Source: a bacterium
Lineage (GTDB): Bacteria > Vulcanimicrobiota > Xenobia > Xenobiales > JADMJV01
NCBI GenBank assembly: GCA_018780265.1
Contig: JADMJV010000045.1
Location: forward strand, 87,965 to 125,519
DNA length: 37,555 nucleotides
Direction: 5' to 3'
The notes under the pieces were generated by a model. It was not told the DNA's origin and ran no database searches. It saw only the letters and a list, made by a program, of their open reading frames with translations. Positions 15,367-23,290 of this stretch are shown here, in pieces. Position 1 is the first letter of the stretch. The number at the start of each line of letters is the position of its first letter. The translations under genes were made by a program, and so were the position numbers.

Positions 15367-16621
15367 AGACTTTCCCGGGACCCTGCGTACGGAGCACCTC
15401 CCGGTACAGGTCGTCGTCCACCTGAAATACACTGGGGCAGAGCATGATGATCAGCCTGGACCCCAGCCGCTTCTGCAGGTAAAGAATGGTCTTTTCCGTT
15501 TGGGCGAAGCCTCGATGGGGAGGGACCTGGGCATTGACCATGTAGCCGGACTCAAGCATCATATAATCTTTCAGGGGCAAAGTCGGAGTCTCCAAGCGCC
15601 AATCCTGAAGGTAGTCGGGGAGTTCGGACTTCTTTGCCGAAATTGGGGCTAGAATGCCGGCCACGGACGTCTTCGCGGACCAAATGCGCCACGCCCGGCC
15701 CGACACTTTCCAGCTCAGCCATTCCTGCAGACAGGTGCGAGTCGACGCGGCCACCTTGATGGGTTGCAGATCGTTGGACACGAAAATGCTGATGACAACT
15801 GCCGACGGATCATACTTAAGCACTTCTCGCTCCGTCAGAAAAACGTAGTCGGCCGGACCTGTCCCGGTAATTCCAAAATTGTGCAGAGCCACCCTGGAAT
15901 ACTTACCAGCCAGGCTCTTTTGAATCAGCTGTTCGGCCACGGTGACAAAATTGTAGCGCTTGGGAACGATCCCTTCGACCGTGGAATCTCCCACCACGGC
16001 CGCCACAAAATCGGTCTTTTGTCGTGCAAAGAATTCTTCATCCATGTAGCCGTTGCTGTTGTAGCGATCGTCAAAAAATTGCCGGTTGGCATTGGCCTTG
16101 AGTTGATGCAAGGTGTGGTCGGGGCTGTTGCCCATCCACAGAATGGGTAGATTCAAAGTGCGCGAAGCCACCATAACGGACCCTTCCAGGACCAGTAAGC
16201 CCAGACAAAGATTCCACAGAACCGTGTCGACACTGACCCATTTCAGCTGGATGGCCTGGCCCTTGGGCAGCAACCAGAGCGCGCCAAAATAGGCTAAGAG
16301 GCACGAGTACAAGGTGTCGCTGATCAATAAATCGGGCCAAACCACGTAAGCTGCAGTGCAGATCAGGACGGACAGCAGGTGAAAGTAGAGAAACATTCGC
16401 GCCTGACCCCAGCTGCAGCGGCGCCAATTCTGGCGTCGACTCGAGAGGCGAACCACGAAACTGATCGTGGCGATCACGCCCCCCAGGTCGGCGACTCCAC
16501 TCAAAGCCTGTAGCCACCCGGGCATACTGGACTGAGCCAAATCGATGGTCAGGAGGGCCGCGCCAAGATGCTGGACCACCACTTTCAAGGCGTAGCCGTC
16601 GAGAACCAGACCCAATATCAT
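15134..16621 (-). CDS. Membrane protein with AlgX/AlgJ-like SGNH domain, 495 aa
   Basis: The first 155 residues hold four or five hydrophobic segments. From about residue 165 a periplasmic-type SGNH domain follows: AAVVGDSTVEG with Ser213, GITGTGPADY near 250, and RDPHWNTHG with Asp460 and His462. The last is the Asp-x-His arrangement seen in AlgJ/AlgX acetyltransferases. It converges on the other SGNH gene, and the ends overlap by 233 bp over its catalytic Asp-His segment. ATG at 16621 is used, though no strong ribosome site is seen. Together with the MBOAT gene it suggests a polysaccharide or glycolipid acylation locus; whether it is a transferase or a deacylase cannot be told. Confidence 0.78.
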   Translation of the reverse strand: MILGLVLDGYALKVVVQHLGAALLTIDLAQSSMPGWLQALSGVADLGGVIATISFVVRLSSRRQNWRRCSWGQARMFLYFHLLSVLICTAAYVVWPDLLISDTLYSCLLAYFGALWLLPKGQAIQLKWVSVDTVLWNLCLGLLVLEGSVMVASRTLNLPILWMGNSPDHTLHQLKANANRQFFDDRYNSNGYMDEEFFARQKTDFVAAVVGDSTVEGIVPKRYNFVTVAEQLIQKSLAGKYSRVALHNFGITGTGPADYVFLTEREVLKYDPSAVVISIFVSNDLQPIKVAASTRTCLQEWLSWKVSGRAWRIWSAKTSVAGILAPISAKKSELPDYLQDWRLETPTLPLKDYMMLESGYMVNAQVPPHRGFAQTEKTILYLQKRLGSRLIIMLCPSVFQVDDDLYREVLRTQGPGKVFTRDLPQQVLGAFCQEHDIPCLDLLPAIRRSQAQGRAYHLRDPHWNTHGSQAAGQALADFLVQWQSRQTLVRAAEPR

Positions 16622-16698
16622 TCTGCGGCAGATTCCAGACCCTCATGCTTTCGCCTGCCGAAACAGGAGGCCCATACATCCCGGCGAAATCCTATGGG

Positions 16699-16833
16699 AT
16701 GAAAAATCTGATGTCCCTGGTGTGGAAACACCGAGGCTGGTGGCTATTCCCAACCCTGGTGCTGGGAGCGGTTAGCTTGATTCTGGTGCTCCTTGCTTTC
16801 ACCACCGGCTCCAAGGACTATCTCCAGTTCTAG
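16699..16833 (+). CDS. DUF5989-like small membrane protein, 44 aa
   Basis: From the ATG at 16699 the product reads MKNLMSLVWKHRGWWLFP followed by one hydrophobic helix and the ending TGSKDYLQF. This matches my memory of DUF5989 micro-proteins: about 50 residues, a basic N-terminus, a WW-P motif and one membrane helix. Those often sit beside SGNH and membrane glycan-modification genes, as here. The frame is open from 16645, but the family begins at the later Met. It starts 77 bases from, and divergent to, the membrane SGNH gene. Function is unknown; it may be a small subunit of the membrane complex. Confidence 0.6.
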   Translation: MKNLMSLVWKHRGWWLFPTLVLGAVSLILVLLAFTTGSKDYLQF

Positions 16834-16869
16834 AGGGAATACCTGAAAACCATGTGGCCCTTCCGTCGG

Positions 16870-17190
16870 GAGACAAGCGCCCCCTGGGAGAGATAGAGGG
16901 TTTCCAGGAGTTGAATCAGATTGAGCAGTGCATCTCGGCCTGGTGCCAGCCATACATCAGAGCGGAAAGTCCGGCAACACAGCCACGGGAATCACCCGAG
17001 TCGGAAATAGTTTCGTGCGTCACGTTATGGTACAGGCGTCCTGGATCTACCTCAAAAAGCCTTCTCCGGGCCGTACGATGCGGGACATCCGACGGGAAGG
17101 CCTTCCAGCCTGGGTGATTGATCGCGCTTGGAAAGCCCAAGAGCGCCTGCACTCCAGACTTCACCACCTGTCGGGAACCCGGGGCCCCCC
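16870..17190 (+). pseudogene. IS110-family transposase remnant
   Basis: From 16928 a frame reads HLGLVPAIHQSGKSG, TGITRVGNSFVRHVMVQASW, then EGLPAWVIDRAWKAQERLH. This is the C-terminal DNA-binding part of IS110/IS116/IS902 transposases (typically LGLVPSE...ITKAGNSHLRRLLVEAAW). The preceding family segment (LGEIEGFQELNQIEQ) lies in another frame just upstream, so a frameshift occurs near 16922-16930 where the second frame has a TGA. The N-terminal catalytic domain is missing and the end is truncated. No inverted repeats were seen, as expected for IS110. The rest of 16834-17226 holds no gene. Confidence 0.75.
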
Positions 17191-17226
17191 CGTTCGGCGG
17201 AGAATTTTCGCTGATGATTAGCACGC

Positions 17227-18204
17227 TCACAAATTTAGACCTACCTCCTTGGCGAGGCGGCGAGTCAGGGCCAGAAAATCGTCGTAGCAGGATTTGACGG
17301 CATAGATGTGTGAGCCGAGGGCGCCGTCGGCAGACTTGAGGTGGAAAATTGGCTTGCGGGCCTCGATGGCCATAGGCATAAGGCTCCGATAGTGTTTCAG
17401 CAGGGCCAGGCAATGGGGATCGACCTCCACGGGAAGGGCAACTTCATGGCTATTCAACACCGACTCTAGGTAAATGTCAGGGATTCGATCCATCCAACGC
17501 TGGTAGGATTTGACCGGCCTGTTTGAGGTGATGCCGTGTTGCATGACTACATATCCCACAGGGGTGATTGAGCCTTTGGGCATAGACAACCCGGACGGGC
17601 TTTTTTTCATCATTGTGGCCCAGTCCTCACGCCATTCACGAAGGGTGGGTCCCAGGTTCTTGAGGCCCTGCAGAGAGAACAGGTCAGGCGAGAGGGGCAG
17701 GCATACATAGTCGGCCGCGATCAGTGCGCTGCGATTGATGGCGCCAAGGTTGGGCCCAATGTCAATCAATGCAAGTTCGGGCCCCCAAAAGGAACCGGCC
17801 TCGATGAGACGATGAAAGGCTGTCGTCGCCCGAAAAGCGGCCTCGTCTTGACTATGGCAGCGGGGCCAGGCATCCGAAAGCTTATCCTCAAATCTAGACA
17901 GCCCCAGGTCACCCACGAGTAGTCCAAGGTTATCGCCCAAATCTGCTACCGTGGGTTTGGCAATATCGCCTGTGCCCCGAAGTATTGGCTGGATGACGCC
18001 ATGGATCGTCTCAGGATGATCGCCGTCGGGCCAGTAGTGCTCCAGCTCTTCTTCGGTCAAAAAACAAGCACTCAGGTTGGCCTGCGGGTCCAAGTCCACA
18101 GCCAGAGTTTTGATGCCCTGATCGGCAAACATCCAGGCCAGGTGGTAGACGAGGGATGTCTTTCCCACACCACCCTTGTTGTTGAACAATGCAATGGTAA
18201 TCAT
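17227..18204 (-). CDS. ParA/Soj-like P-loop ATPase
   Basis: The 325-residue protein opens ITIALFNNKGGVGKTSLVYH, the deviant Walker A of ParA/MinD ATPases including the signature lysine before GVGKT. It continues with VDLDPQANLS (switch I/A') and LALIDIGPNLGAINRSAL (Walker B/switch II region). The remaining 120 residues are a family-specific C-terminal part. No parB gene or obvious parS repeats are near, so chromosome partitioning is unlikely to be its job. It starts four bases inside the end of the AlbA_2/HATPase gene, so the two are translationally coupled and probably work together. Function of the pair is unknown; genes of both types are often found in variable genomic islands. Confidence 0.85.
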   Translation of the reverse strand: MITIALFNNKGGVGKTSLVYHLAWMFADQGIKTLAVDLDPQANLSACFLTEEELEHYWPDGDHPETIHGVIQPILRGTGDIAKPTVADLGDNLGLLVGDLGLSRFEDKLSDAWPRCHSQDEAAFRATTAFHRLIEAGSFWGPELALIDIGPNLGAINRSALIAADYVCLPLSPDLFSLQGLKNLGPTLREWREDWATMMKKSPSGLSMPKGSITPVGYVVMQHGITSNRPVKSYQRWMDRIPDIYLESVLNSHEVALPVEVDPHCLALLKHYRSLMPMAIEARKPIFHLKSADGALGSHIYAVKSCYDDFLALTRRLAKEVGLNL

Positions 18205-19385
18205 GACTGCCTGCGGTAGACCTTGACCAGGACGGCGTGTGGGTCGAATACAAATTCAGGCTCGGGGTTGCCGTTTTCTTTGAGCATTCTCTGAGCGCGT
18301 TGCACTCCGTAGCCGAAACGATTTACGTAACCAAGGGTCTTGAGGGCCTCTGCCAGGATTGGATTGCGGTAACTATTTTGACGCGGAAAATTTTCGGGGG
18401 AAGCCTCTCCATGAAGCCCTCCGGGACTTTGAATCTCGATTCGGTCACTGAACGCGTAAAACCGGATAGGCGCATTGCTCTCATAGTTGCGGTGCAATAC
18501 CGCGTTGGTTAGAAACTCGCGCAATGCCACCTCGGGGTAGTCGGGAACGAGGCGCTCTTGAAAGTCGTCGGAACTTTGAAGTACAGTATGAATGCTCAGG
18601 CGGGAGCGAGCGTGGAGTTCGCGAAGAACGCTAACCAAATCTCCCGAAATCTCGGCCTGGTCGACAGGAGTATCTGTCAACTCTGTCGCGGGGAGTTGGA
18701 GATACTGGATGTAAGCCCCGGGCAAGAAGAATCTCGGATTTCGGCCAAAGAGTAGGATGCCGGCGAAAGTAGGGCAAGAACGCTTGGGGCTATAAAAGCG
18801 CAAGGCCGCAAGTTGTTCCTCCAGGCTCCGCTGGTTCTCCTGAATCGTCTCGGCGTTCACGGCAGATCGGCGGTAGCCCTCAAAGAGCATGGCGTCAAGT
18901 TCATCCAACCCCGCGCCGCTACAAGGCAAAGCATCAAAGGACCGGGCCAGAGCTTGACGCCGCTCCGTCAAAATCTTTTCTTCTTGCGGAGAGGCGACGG
19001 CCTTGCGGGGGCCAACCCGAATCCAACAACGACCCTTGTAAATTACTGGTGGAAGGTCGGAGGGAAGCACCTCGACCACAGCAACCTCCCCTCCCGCCAA
19101 GGAGAACTTCTCAACATGGATCGCGGGCGTAGGTAGAACGTTCCCATCAGCCCGGATACCCCCCAGATTTCGCAGAAGTTCATCGGTGACCTGAATGCCT
19201 GCAAGATTGCCTTGATCATCGACCCCAATCAGCAGGTATCCAGGTTGCTGACGGCCGGGCAGGTCGTTGGCAAAAGCGCACACTGCCTGACAGAACTTGG
19301 CGGTATCTGTGGTAGACTGAGTCCGCTCGACGTTGTCAGCCTCAAGATCGGCCAGCAGCGCGGTCAGCTGCACCTCGGTTAACAT
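18201..19385 (-). CDS. AlbA_2 (Schlafen-like) and HATPase_c_4 domain protein
   Basis: Residues about 10-125 match the AlbA_2 domain: AVCAFANDLPGRQQPGYLLI, then GVDDQGNLAGI, and later VEVLPSDLPPVIYKGRCWIR. The middle and C-terminal part matches the RecG-like/HATPase_c_4 arrangement: FAGILLFGRNP, then PEVALREFLTNAVLHRNY with the ATP-binding Asn, RIEIQSPGG, and FGYGVQRAQRML. Length (394 aa) is usual for the family, often annotated as a putative DNA-binding protein or transcriptional regulator. It is directly coupled to the downstream ParA-like gene and lies beside an IS110 remnant. It may sense nucleotide or nucleic acid signals; the function is not established. ATG at 19385 is used; the ribosome site is weak. 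Confidence 0.85.
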   Translation of the reverse strand: MLTEVQLTALLADLEADNVERTQSTTDTAKFCQAVCAFANDLPGRQQPGYLLIGVDDQGNLAGIQVTDELLRNLGGIRADGNVLPTPAIHVEKFSLAGGEVAVVEVLPSDLPPVIYKGRCWIRVGPRKAVASPQEEKILTERRQALARSFDALPCSGAGLDELDAMLFEGYRRSAVNAETIQENQRSLEEQLAALRFYSPKRSCPTFAGILLFGRNPRFFLPGAYIQYLQLPATELTDTPVDQAEISGDLVSVLRELHARSRLSIHTVLQSSDDFQERLVPDYPEVALREFLTNAVLHRNYESNAPIRFYAFSDRIEIQSPGGLHGEASPENFPRQNSYRNPILAEALKTLGYVNRFGYGVQRAQRMLKENGNPEPEFVFDPHAVLVKVYRRQS

Positions 19386-19723
19386 GGGCCATTTCCAATA
19401 CTACAGACTTCCCGCACAGACTTCTTTCCCGTCCGGCTGTGAACCTCCGCTCGTCCCAAATGGTGCCCGGTGGGACATAGTAGTGTTGTCCTCCGAGGGC
19501 ATCTCGTCTCGCTACGAACCAACCTTCCTCGCGGCAGCCATGAAAAAGCTCCAAGAGCAGTTTGCGAAGGGGGTCATAACCCATCGAAGTAAGAGCCGTA
19601 TACGAACGGCACCAGTTAGGTTCCGTGGGAGCCGGGCTCGGCTATTCGGCCACTTTGCTTCCTCTGGCCAGAAGGCCAGCATTCTCTGATTGGGGCGCCG
19701 ACCGGCTTGGGCGACCGCCGCCT
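19386..19723. other. Region with an unidentified minus-strand reading frame
   Basis: A minus-strand frame running from about 19640 through an ATG at 19584 to 19342 encodes residues that look protein-like: SYTALTSMGYDPLRKLLLEL and then YYVPPGTIWDERRF. It overlaps the AlbA_2 gene start by 44 bases and has no clear ribosome site. I do not recognise a family. It may be the remnant of a gene cut by the island boundary. Nothing else is supported here. Confidence 0.35.
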
Positions 19724-20188
19724 TCATTCCTCGCCCGGCTCCTCGTCGTCAAACTCCAACTCGCCCTGATCGCTTTCGGGCGCGCCCCCCGACTTGCGCT
19801 CGCGCCGCCGCTGCTCGGCCTCGCGCAACTCTCGCACCTTGTCCGGCTGGTGGGCCTCAAAGTCGGCCCGGTAGGCATCCGAGCCCACCTCGTCGAGACG
19901 GAAGTCCGCCCCCAGCTCCTCGGGGGATTGCAGGCGCAATTCCCACTGGTAGGCCTTTTCCGGTTGAACCTTCCAAAAAATAGCGGGCGGCCAGGTGAGA
20001 TCAGTCGTAGTCTTTCTTGCCTTTGGCACTGCACAGGTCGAGAGGGTAAGGGCCGCGGGGTGTTCGAGCGCCCTGTGGGGAGCGGGGTCTGGTATGCCCG
20101 CTGGCACGATCACAACGGGATTGAGCACAACCCCGCTTAGCTGAGGATCAATCCTTTCCCGAGCTTTGAGACGCAGGATTCTTCCCAC
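19724..20188 (-). CDS. Hypothetical protein or gene fragment, uncertain start
   Basis: The open frame of 154 codons overlaps the end of the nirD-nirL-type gene by 52 bases in another frame. The first 60 residues look like random translation, while residues about 66-154 look real: FWKVQPEKAYQWELRLQSPE, then an Arg/Glu-rich helix and a strongly acidic tail ending EFDDEEPGEE. There is no internal Met for a later start. The likely explanation is the C-terminal fragment of a lost gene, or a gene with an unrecognised start. No family is recognised. Confidence 0.35.
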   Translation of the reverse strand: MGRILRLKARERIDPQLSGVVLNPVVIVPAGIPDPAPHRALEHPAALTLSTCAVPKARKTTTDLTWPPAIFWKVQPEKAYQWELRLQSPEELGADFRLDEVGSDAYRADFEAHQPDKVRELREAEQRRRERKSGGAPESDQGELEFDDEEPGEE

Positions 20189-21156
20189 TCTCGTTCTTGG
20201 GGTCCGAAGTAGAGGATGCGGTGTTTTTTAAATTCTCGGGTAGAGTAGAGAACCGAGAAGTCGGGCAGGCCGCAGGCGTCGCGGATTCGAGCGAGGGTTT
20301 CTTCAACTTCTTCGCGGCTGCGCCCGTGAACCATGGTGAAGAGATTGTATGGCCATGCGGGGGCCAGGCTGCGTTGATAGCAGTGGCTGACGGCGGAGAA
20401 ACTGGCCATGGTTTCCCCGCAGCTATCCAGGCGCTCGGTGGGAACCTGCCAGACTCCCATGCCGTTGGCGCTAAAGCCCACCTTGCGGTGGTGCAGAATG
20501 GCGGCAAAGCGGCGTAGCAGACCTCGGGCCTGGAACTGGCGCAAGGTCTCCAGCAGCTCTTCAGGACGCAGTCCCAGGCGGGCTGCCTGGGAGTCGAAGG
20601 GGCGAAGATCCAGGGCCAGTTCTTCCTGACTCAGGCGGACCACTTCCCGTTCTCGCTCCGTCAAAGGTTGGCGCGGGTGGTGGGTAGACTCCACCGCGGC
20701 ACGTTCGGGGGCCTGGCCGTCCAGGTCGAGTTTGACCCCAATTTTGTACATCTTCACCGAGCGAAGAATGGCCACCTGATGAGCTCCGGTGAGTCGGGCC
20801 AGGTGCTCCACGGTGGCCTCCAGGCCCATCTGGCTGGCAGGGCTTACGGCCAGCGTAAACCAGAGGTTGAAGCTGTGGGTGCGCTCGTAATTGTGGCTTA
20901 CACCGGGATGGGCGTTGACGATTTGAGCCGCTGACTCCAGTTCCTCAGCAGGCAGGCGAAAGGCCACCAGGGAGCTGTCGTATCCCAACTGATGCGTGTC
21001 ATAAATGGGAGACAGGCGGCGGATCAGTTTTTGGGCGCGCAGGTCGGCCACCTGGCTCAGCAGCTCTTCGGCGCTGGTTCCCCTGGTTTCTGCCAGGGCG
21101 TGGTAGGGTTGAGGCACGAGGGGAATTCCCTCCTGCAACTGCTGGAGCAAGGTCAT
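20137..21156 (-). CDS. nirD-nirL: Siroheme decarboxylase, fused NirD-NirL type (two AsnC/Lrp-like modules)
   Basis: ATG at 21156 is chosen: it overlaps the nirF stop by ATGA, and GGAGGAAAAG precedes it; the frame open to 21561 is antiregister within nirF. The 339-residue product contains two similar modules of about 165 residues. Each has a winged-helix start (LLSQVADLRAQKLIRRLSPI and LLETLRQFQARGLLRRFAAI) and an RAM-like part with GVSHNYERTHSFNLWFTL and AVSHCYQRSLAPAWPYNLFT. This is the AhbA/AhbB, NirD/L/G/H family that decarboxylates siroheme to 12,18-didecarboxysiroheme in heme d1 synthesis. A separate nirG-nirH pair is absent, so one fused protein probably supplies both subunits. It is the last gene of the nir operon. 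Confidence 0.88.
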   Translation of the reverse strand: MTLLQQLQEGIPLVPQPYHALAETRGTSAEELLSQVADLRAQKLIRRLSPIYDTHQLGYDSSLVAFRLPAEELESAAQIVNAHPGVSHNYERTHSFNLWFTLAVSPASQMGLEATVEHLARLTGAHQVAILRSVKMYKIGVKLDLDGQAPERAAVESTHHPRQPLTEREREVVRLSQEELALDLRPFDSQAARLGLRPEELLETLRQFQARGLLRRFAAILHHRKVGFSANGMGVWQVPTERLDSCGETMASFSAVSHCYQRSLAPAWPYNLFTMVHGRSREEVEETLARIRDACGLPDFSVLYSTREFKKHRILYFGPQEREWEESCVSKLGKGLILS

Positions 21157-22298
21157 GGCTTTTCCTCCTGGGGCACCAGAAATACCCCCGAAGGACCCGG
21201 CACGGGAACCATGCCTTCTACCTTCCAGGGGACTCCGCTGAGGCTTTTTACTTGATTTTCGAAGTAGCAGGAAGCATACAGGCGCTTGCTGTCCGGGGAG
21301 AAGCGCAGGTGCATGACCCGCTCTCCCACTTCCACATTCTGCAATATCTTCAGGGTCTCCGGGTCGAGCAGGGTCACCAAATTTTCCTGGGGTCCGCTGT
21401 AGTTCACCGCCAGCAGGCGACCATCCGGGGAGAGGGTGGCAAAAACCGGCAGCCCGGGCAGTTCTACCCGGTGCTGGCAGGCCAGGGTGCGCAGGTCTAG
21501 TTGGGCCAGGGTGGGCGAGCCGGGGATCGGCAAATAGGCACGCTGGGCTTCCACTCCCCATTGGCCAAAGTGGGGAATTTTCAGGATGGGAAGCCCCTCC
21601 TCACTCTTTAGTTCTACCCGGTGGTAAGCCAGGCTCTTGAGGTCGAGTACCCCCACCACGGGCTCTTTGTAAAAGCCCACCACATACTGCTCCTGCCAGA
21701 GCAGGGCGTCAAAGGGCATGGCTCCGGCCTGAACGATGCTTTTTTCCAGGCCAAAGTCCTGGCGGGCGTTCAGCACCCACAGCTCATCTTTGTCCATCAG
21801 AGCCACGGCCAGCCGGTCACCCCATGCCTTGATGCCAACCACTCGAGAGCCTGTGGGGATGCGCTTTACTTCGCGCAGCAACAGGTCCAAGATCACCACC
21901 TCGCGGGGCTCATAATTGGCCACGGCCACGTAGTTGTCTAGAAAGGTCAGGCCGATGCTGCTCTGACCCACCCGGGCTCGGGCACTGGGAGTGCGGGAGG
22001 CGGCGTCGATGCGGGACAGCCAGCCGTCGCGGCTGACTACATAGGCGGCGCCGCGGTGAAACTTCACCGTGGCGTGGCTCAGGTCGCCCAGGTCGGAGAC
22101 TTCCGCGGTAACCTTTCCATCCTGAATGATGGCCACCTTGCCTCGCTCGCGCTCGACCACATACAGATCGTCGGCCCACAGGGGGGCTACACGGTACAGG
22201 CAGACAAAAAGCAGGAGGGATCGGATTGAAAGTAGTCGCCCGAGAGCGCGTAGCTGCGGGCCCGGGAATTGCCGTTGCAGATGTCCAAATACTGACAT
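21153..22298 (-). CDS. nirF: Heme d1 biosynthesis protein NirF
   Basis: The 381-residue product has an export-type hydrophobic segment (about residues 22-42, ending PLWADDLYVV) followed by an eight-bladed propeller like the d1 domain of NirS: KVAIIQDGKVTAEV, AAYVVSRDGWLSRID, VAVANYEPREVVILDL, VVGVLDL, FATLSPDGRLLAVNYSG. NirF is periplasmic and acts late in heme d1 synthesis, converting the NirJ product to dihydro-heme d1 or similar. The only ATG giving a normal length is at 22298, inside the nirJ gene, an overlap of 112 bp. The longer frame to 22832 is antiregister in nirJ. It overlaps the downstream nirD-nirL-type gene by ATGA. There is no c-type heme motif, as expected for NirF. Confidence 0.85.
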   Translation of the reverse strand: MSVFGHLQRQFPGPQLRALGRLLSIRSLLLFVCLYRVAPLWADDLYVVERERGKVAIIQDGKVTAEVSDLGDLSHATVKFHRGAAYVVSRDGWLSRIDAASRTPSARARVGQSSIGLTFLDNYVAVANYEPREVVILDLLLREVKRIPTGSRVVGIKAWGDRLAVALMDKDELWVLNARQDFGLEKSIVQAGAMPFDALLWQEQYVVGFYKEPVVGVLDLKSLAYHRVELKSEEGLPILKIPHFGQWGVEAQRAYLPIPGSPTLAQLDLRTLACQHRVELPGLPVFATLSPDGRLLAVNYSGPQENLVTLLDPETLKILQNVEVGERVMHLRFSPDSKRLYASCYFENQVKSLSGVPWKVEGMVPVPGPSGVFLVPQEEKP

Positions 22299-23290
22299 TG
22301 GGAACAGGGTCCTTTCAATGTGCTGGGTCGCTGGCGCAGTTGTTGGAGCAACTCGCTTTGGCTCCAGATGTCCGCCAAGGTACGCTCCTTGAGATTGCCC
22401 GCGGAGTCGACGAAGAAGGGATCGGGCTTTACGTTTCCCCGAGGGTCCACGTTGAGCATGCGTGTCCCGGCCTGGTTTCCGCCCCACACCCGCAGGCGCT
22501 GGCGCAGGTCCTCGGCCTGGTCGGGATAACGGGCTTGAAAACGCTCGAGCAAGAGGACGGCATCCGCCTCGTTGTTGCCCGTCACCACATCCGGGCCCTC
22601 CCCGGCCGCCTGCCAATCGAGGGCGCTTTCCACCAGCAAGGTGGTGGCCTGGCGCTGCTGCTCCGGAGTGACCCCGGCCAGGGAGCCGCCTCGGCCCGAA
22701 TACACCAGATGGCTGATGTAGAGCTTGGGAAAATCTTCCTGGCGGGTCAGGGCGATGACGTCGGGAAGGGATGATGCGGTCACCGCCGAGAGGGTAAAGC
22801 GCACGCCCACCTTGAGGCCCGCCTCGTGGCACATCCGCAAGGCTGCCAGGGAGCGGGCCCAGGCGCCGGACTGGCCTCGAAACTGGTCATGCACCTCCTG
22901 GCGGCCGTCGATACTGATGCCCACATAGTCGAAGCTTTCGGCGATGCGGGGCAGATTGCGTCGTGTGATAAGCAGCCCGTTGCTGGATAGGGAGGTGGCG
23001 ATTCCCTGAGCACGCAGGGCCTGGGACAATTCAAACAGGTCCCTGCGGGCCAGGGGTTCGCCTCCGGAAAGGATGGCGTAGCGTACGCCTAGAGAGCGGA
23101 GTTGAGGAACCAGGTCCAGGGCTTGGGCCGTGCTCAGTTCCTCGGGGTCTGCCTTGCCTGCTGAGGCATAGCAGTGCTGGCAGGCAAGATTGCAGCTCCG
23201 GGTGAGGTTCCAGATCAGGATCAAACCCGGGAAGGGTCGGGCCGGATGACCCTGCAAACTGTGCCGGATGTACTCACTGATTCGCAGCAT
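22187..23290 (-). CDS. nirJ: Radical SAM enzyme NirJ
   Basis: The 367-residue protein has the radical SAM cluster motif CNLACQHC (Cys33, Cys37, Cys40), the YAILSGGEPLARRD glycine-rich SAM motif (near 73-86), and a C-terminal SPASM-like cysteine set (CSQCQYLDIC and a final SDPSCFLSAC). This matches NirJ, which removes propionate side chains from didecarboxysiroheme to form the keto groups of heme d1. It overlaps nirN by 17 bases and nirF by 112 bases. AAGGAG lies just before the ATG at 23290. Length is typical of the family. Confidence 0.92.
   Translation of the reverse strand: MLRISEYIRHSLQGHPARPFPGLILIWNLTRSCNLACQHCYASAGKADPEELSTAQALDLVPQLRSLGVRYAILSGGEPLARRDLFELSQALRAQGIATSLSSNGLLITRRNLPRIAESFDYVGISIDGRQEVHDQFRGQSGAWARSLAALRMCHEAGLKVGVRFTLSAVTASSLPDVIALTRQEDFPKLYISHLVYSGRGGSLAGVTPEQQRQATTLLVESALDWQAAGEGPDVVTGNNEADAVLLLERFQARYPDQAEDLRQRLRVWGGNQAGTRMLNVDPRGNVKPDPFFVDSAGNLKERTLADIWSQSELLQQLRQRPSTLKGPCSQCQYLDICNGNSRARSYALSGDYFQSDPSCFLSACTV

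Noticed and set aside
16916..17413. 165-codon minus-strand frame across the IS110 remnant and the end of parA-like gene
   Set aside because: Antisense to the transposase remnant and out of frame with the ATPase; no family match.
17227..18204. Chromosome or plasmid partition locus (ParA with ParB/parS, origin)
   Set aside because: No ParB-like gene, parS-type palindromes, DnaA boxes or replication gene nearby; the ATPase is coupled to an AlbA_2 gene instead.
22299..22832. N-terminal extension of nirF into the nirJ gene
   Set aside because: The translation is Arg/Gly/Pro-rich and antiregister within nirJ; NirF homologues begin close to the exported segment, so the ATG at 22298 is used.
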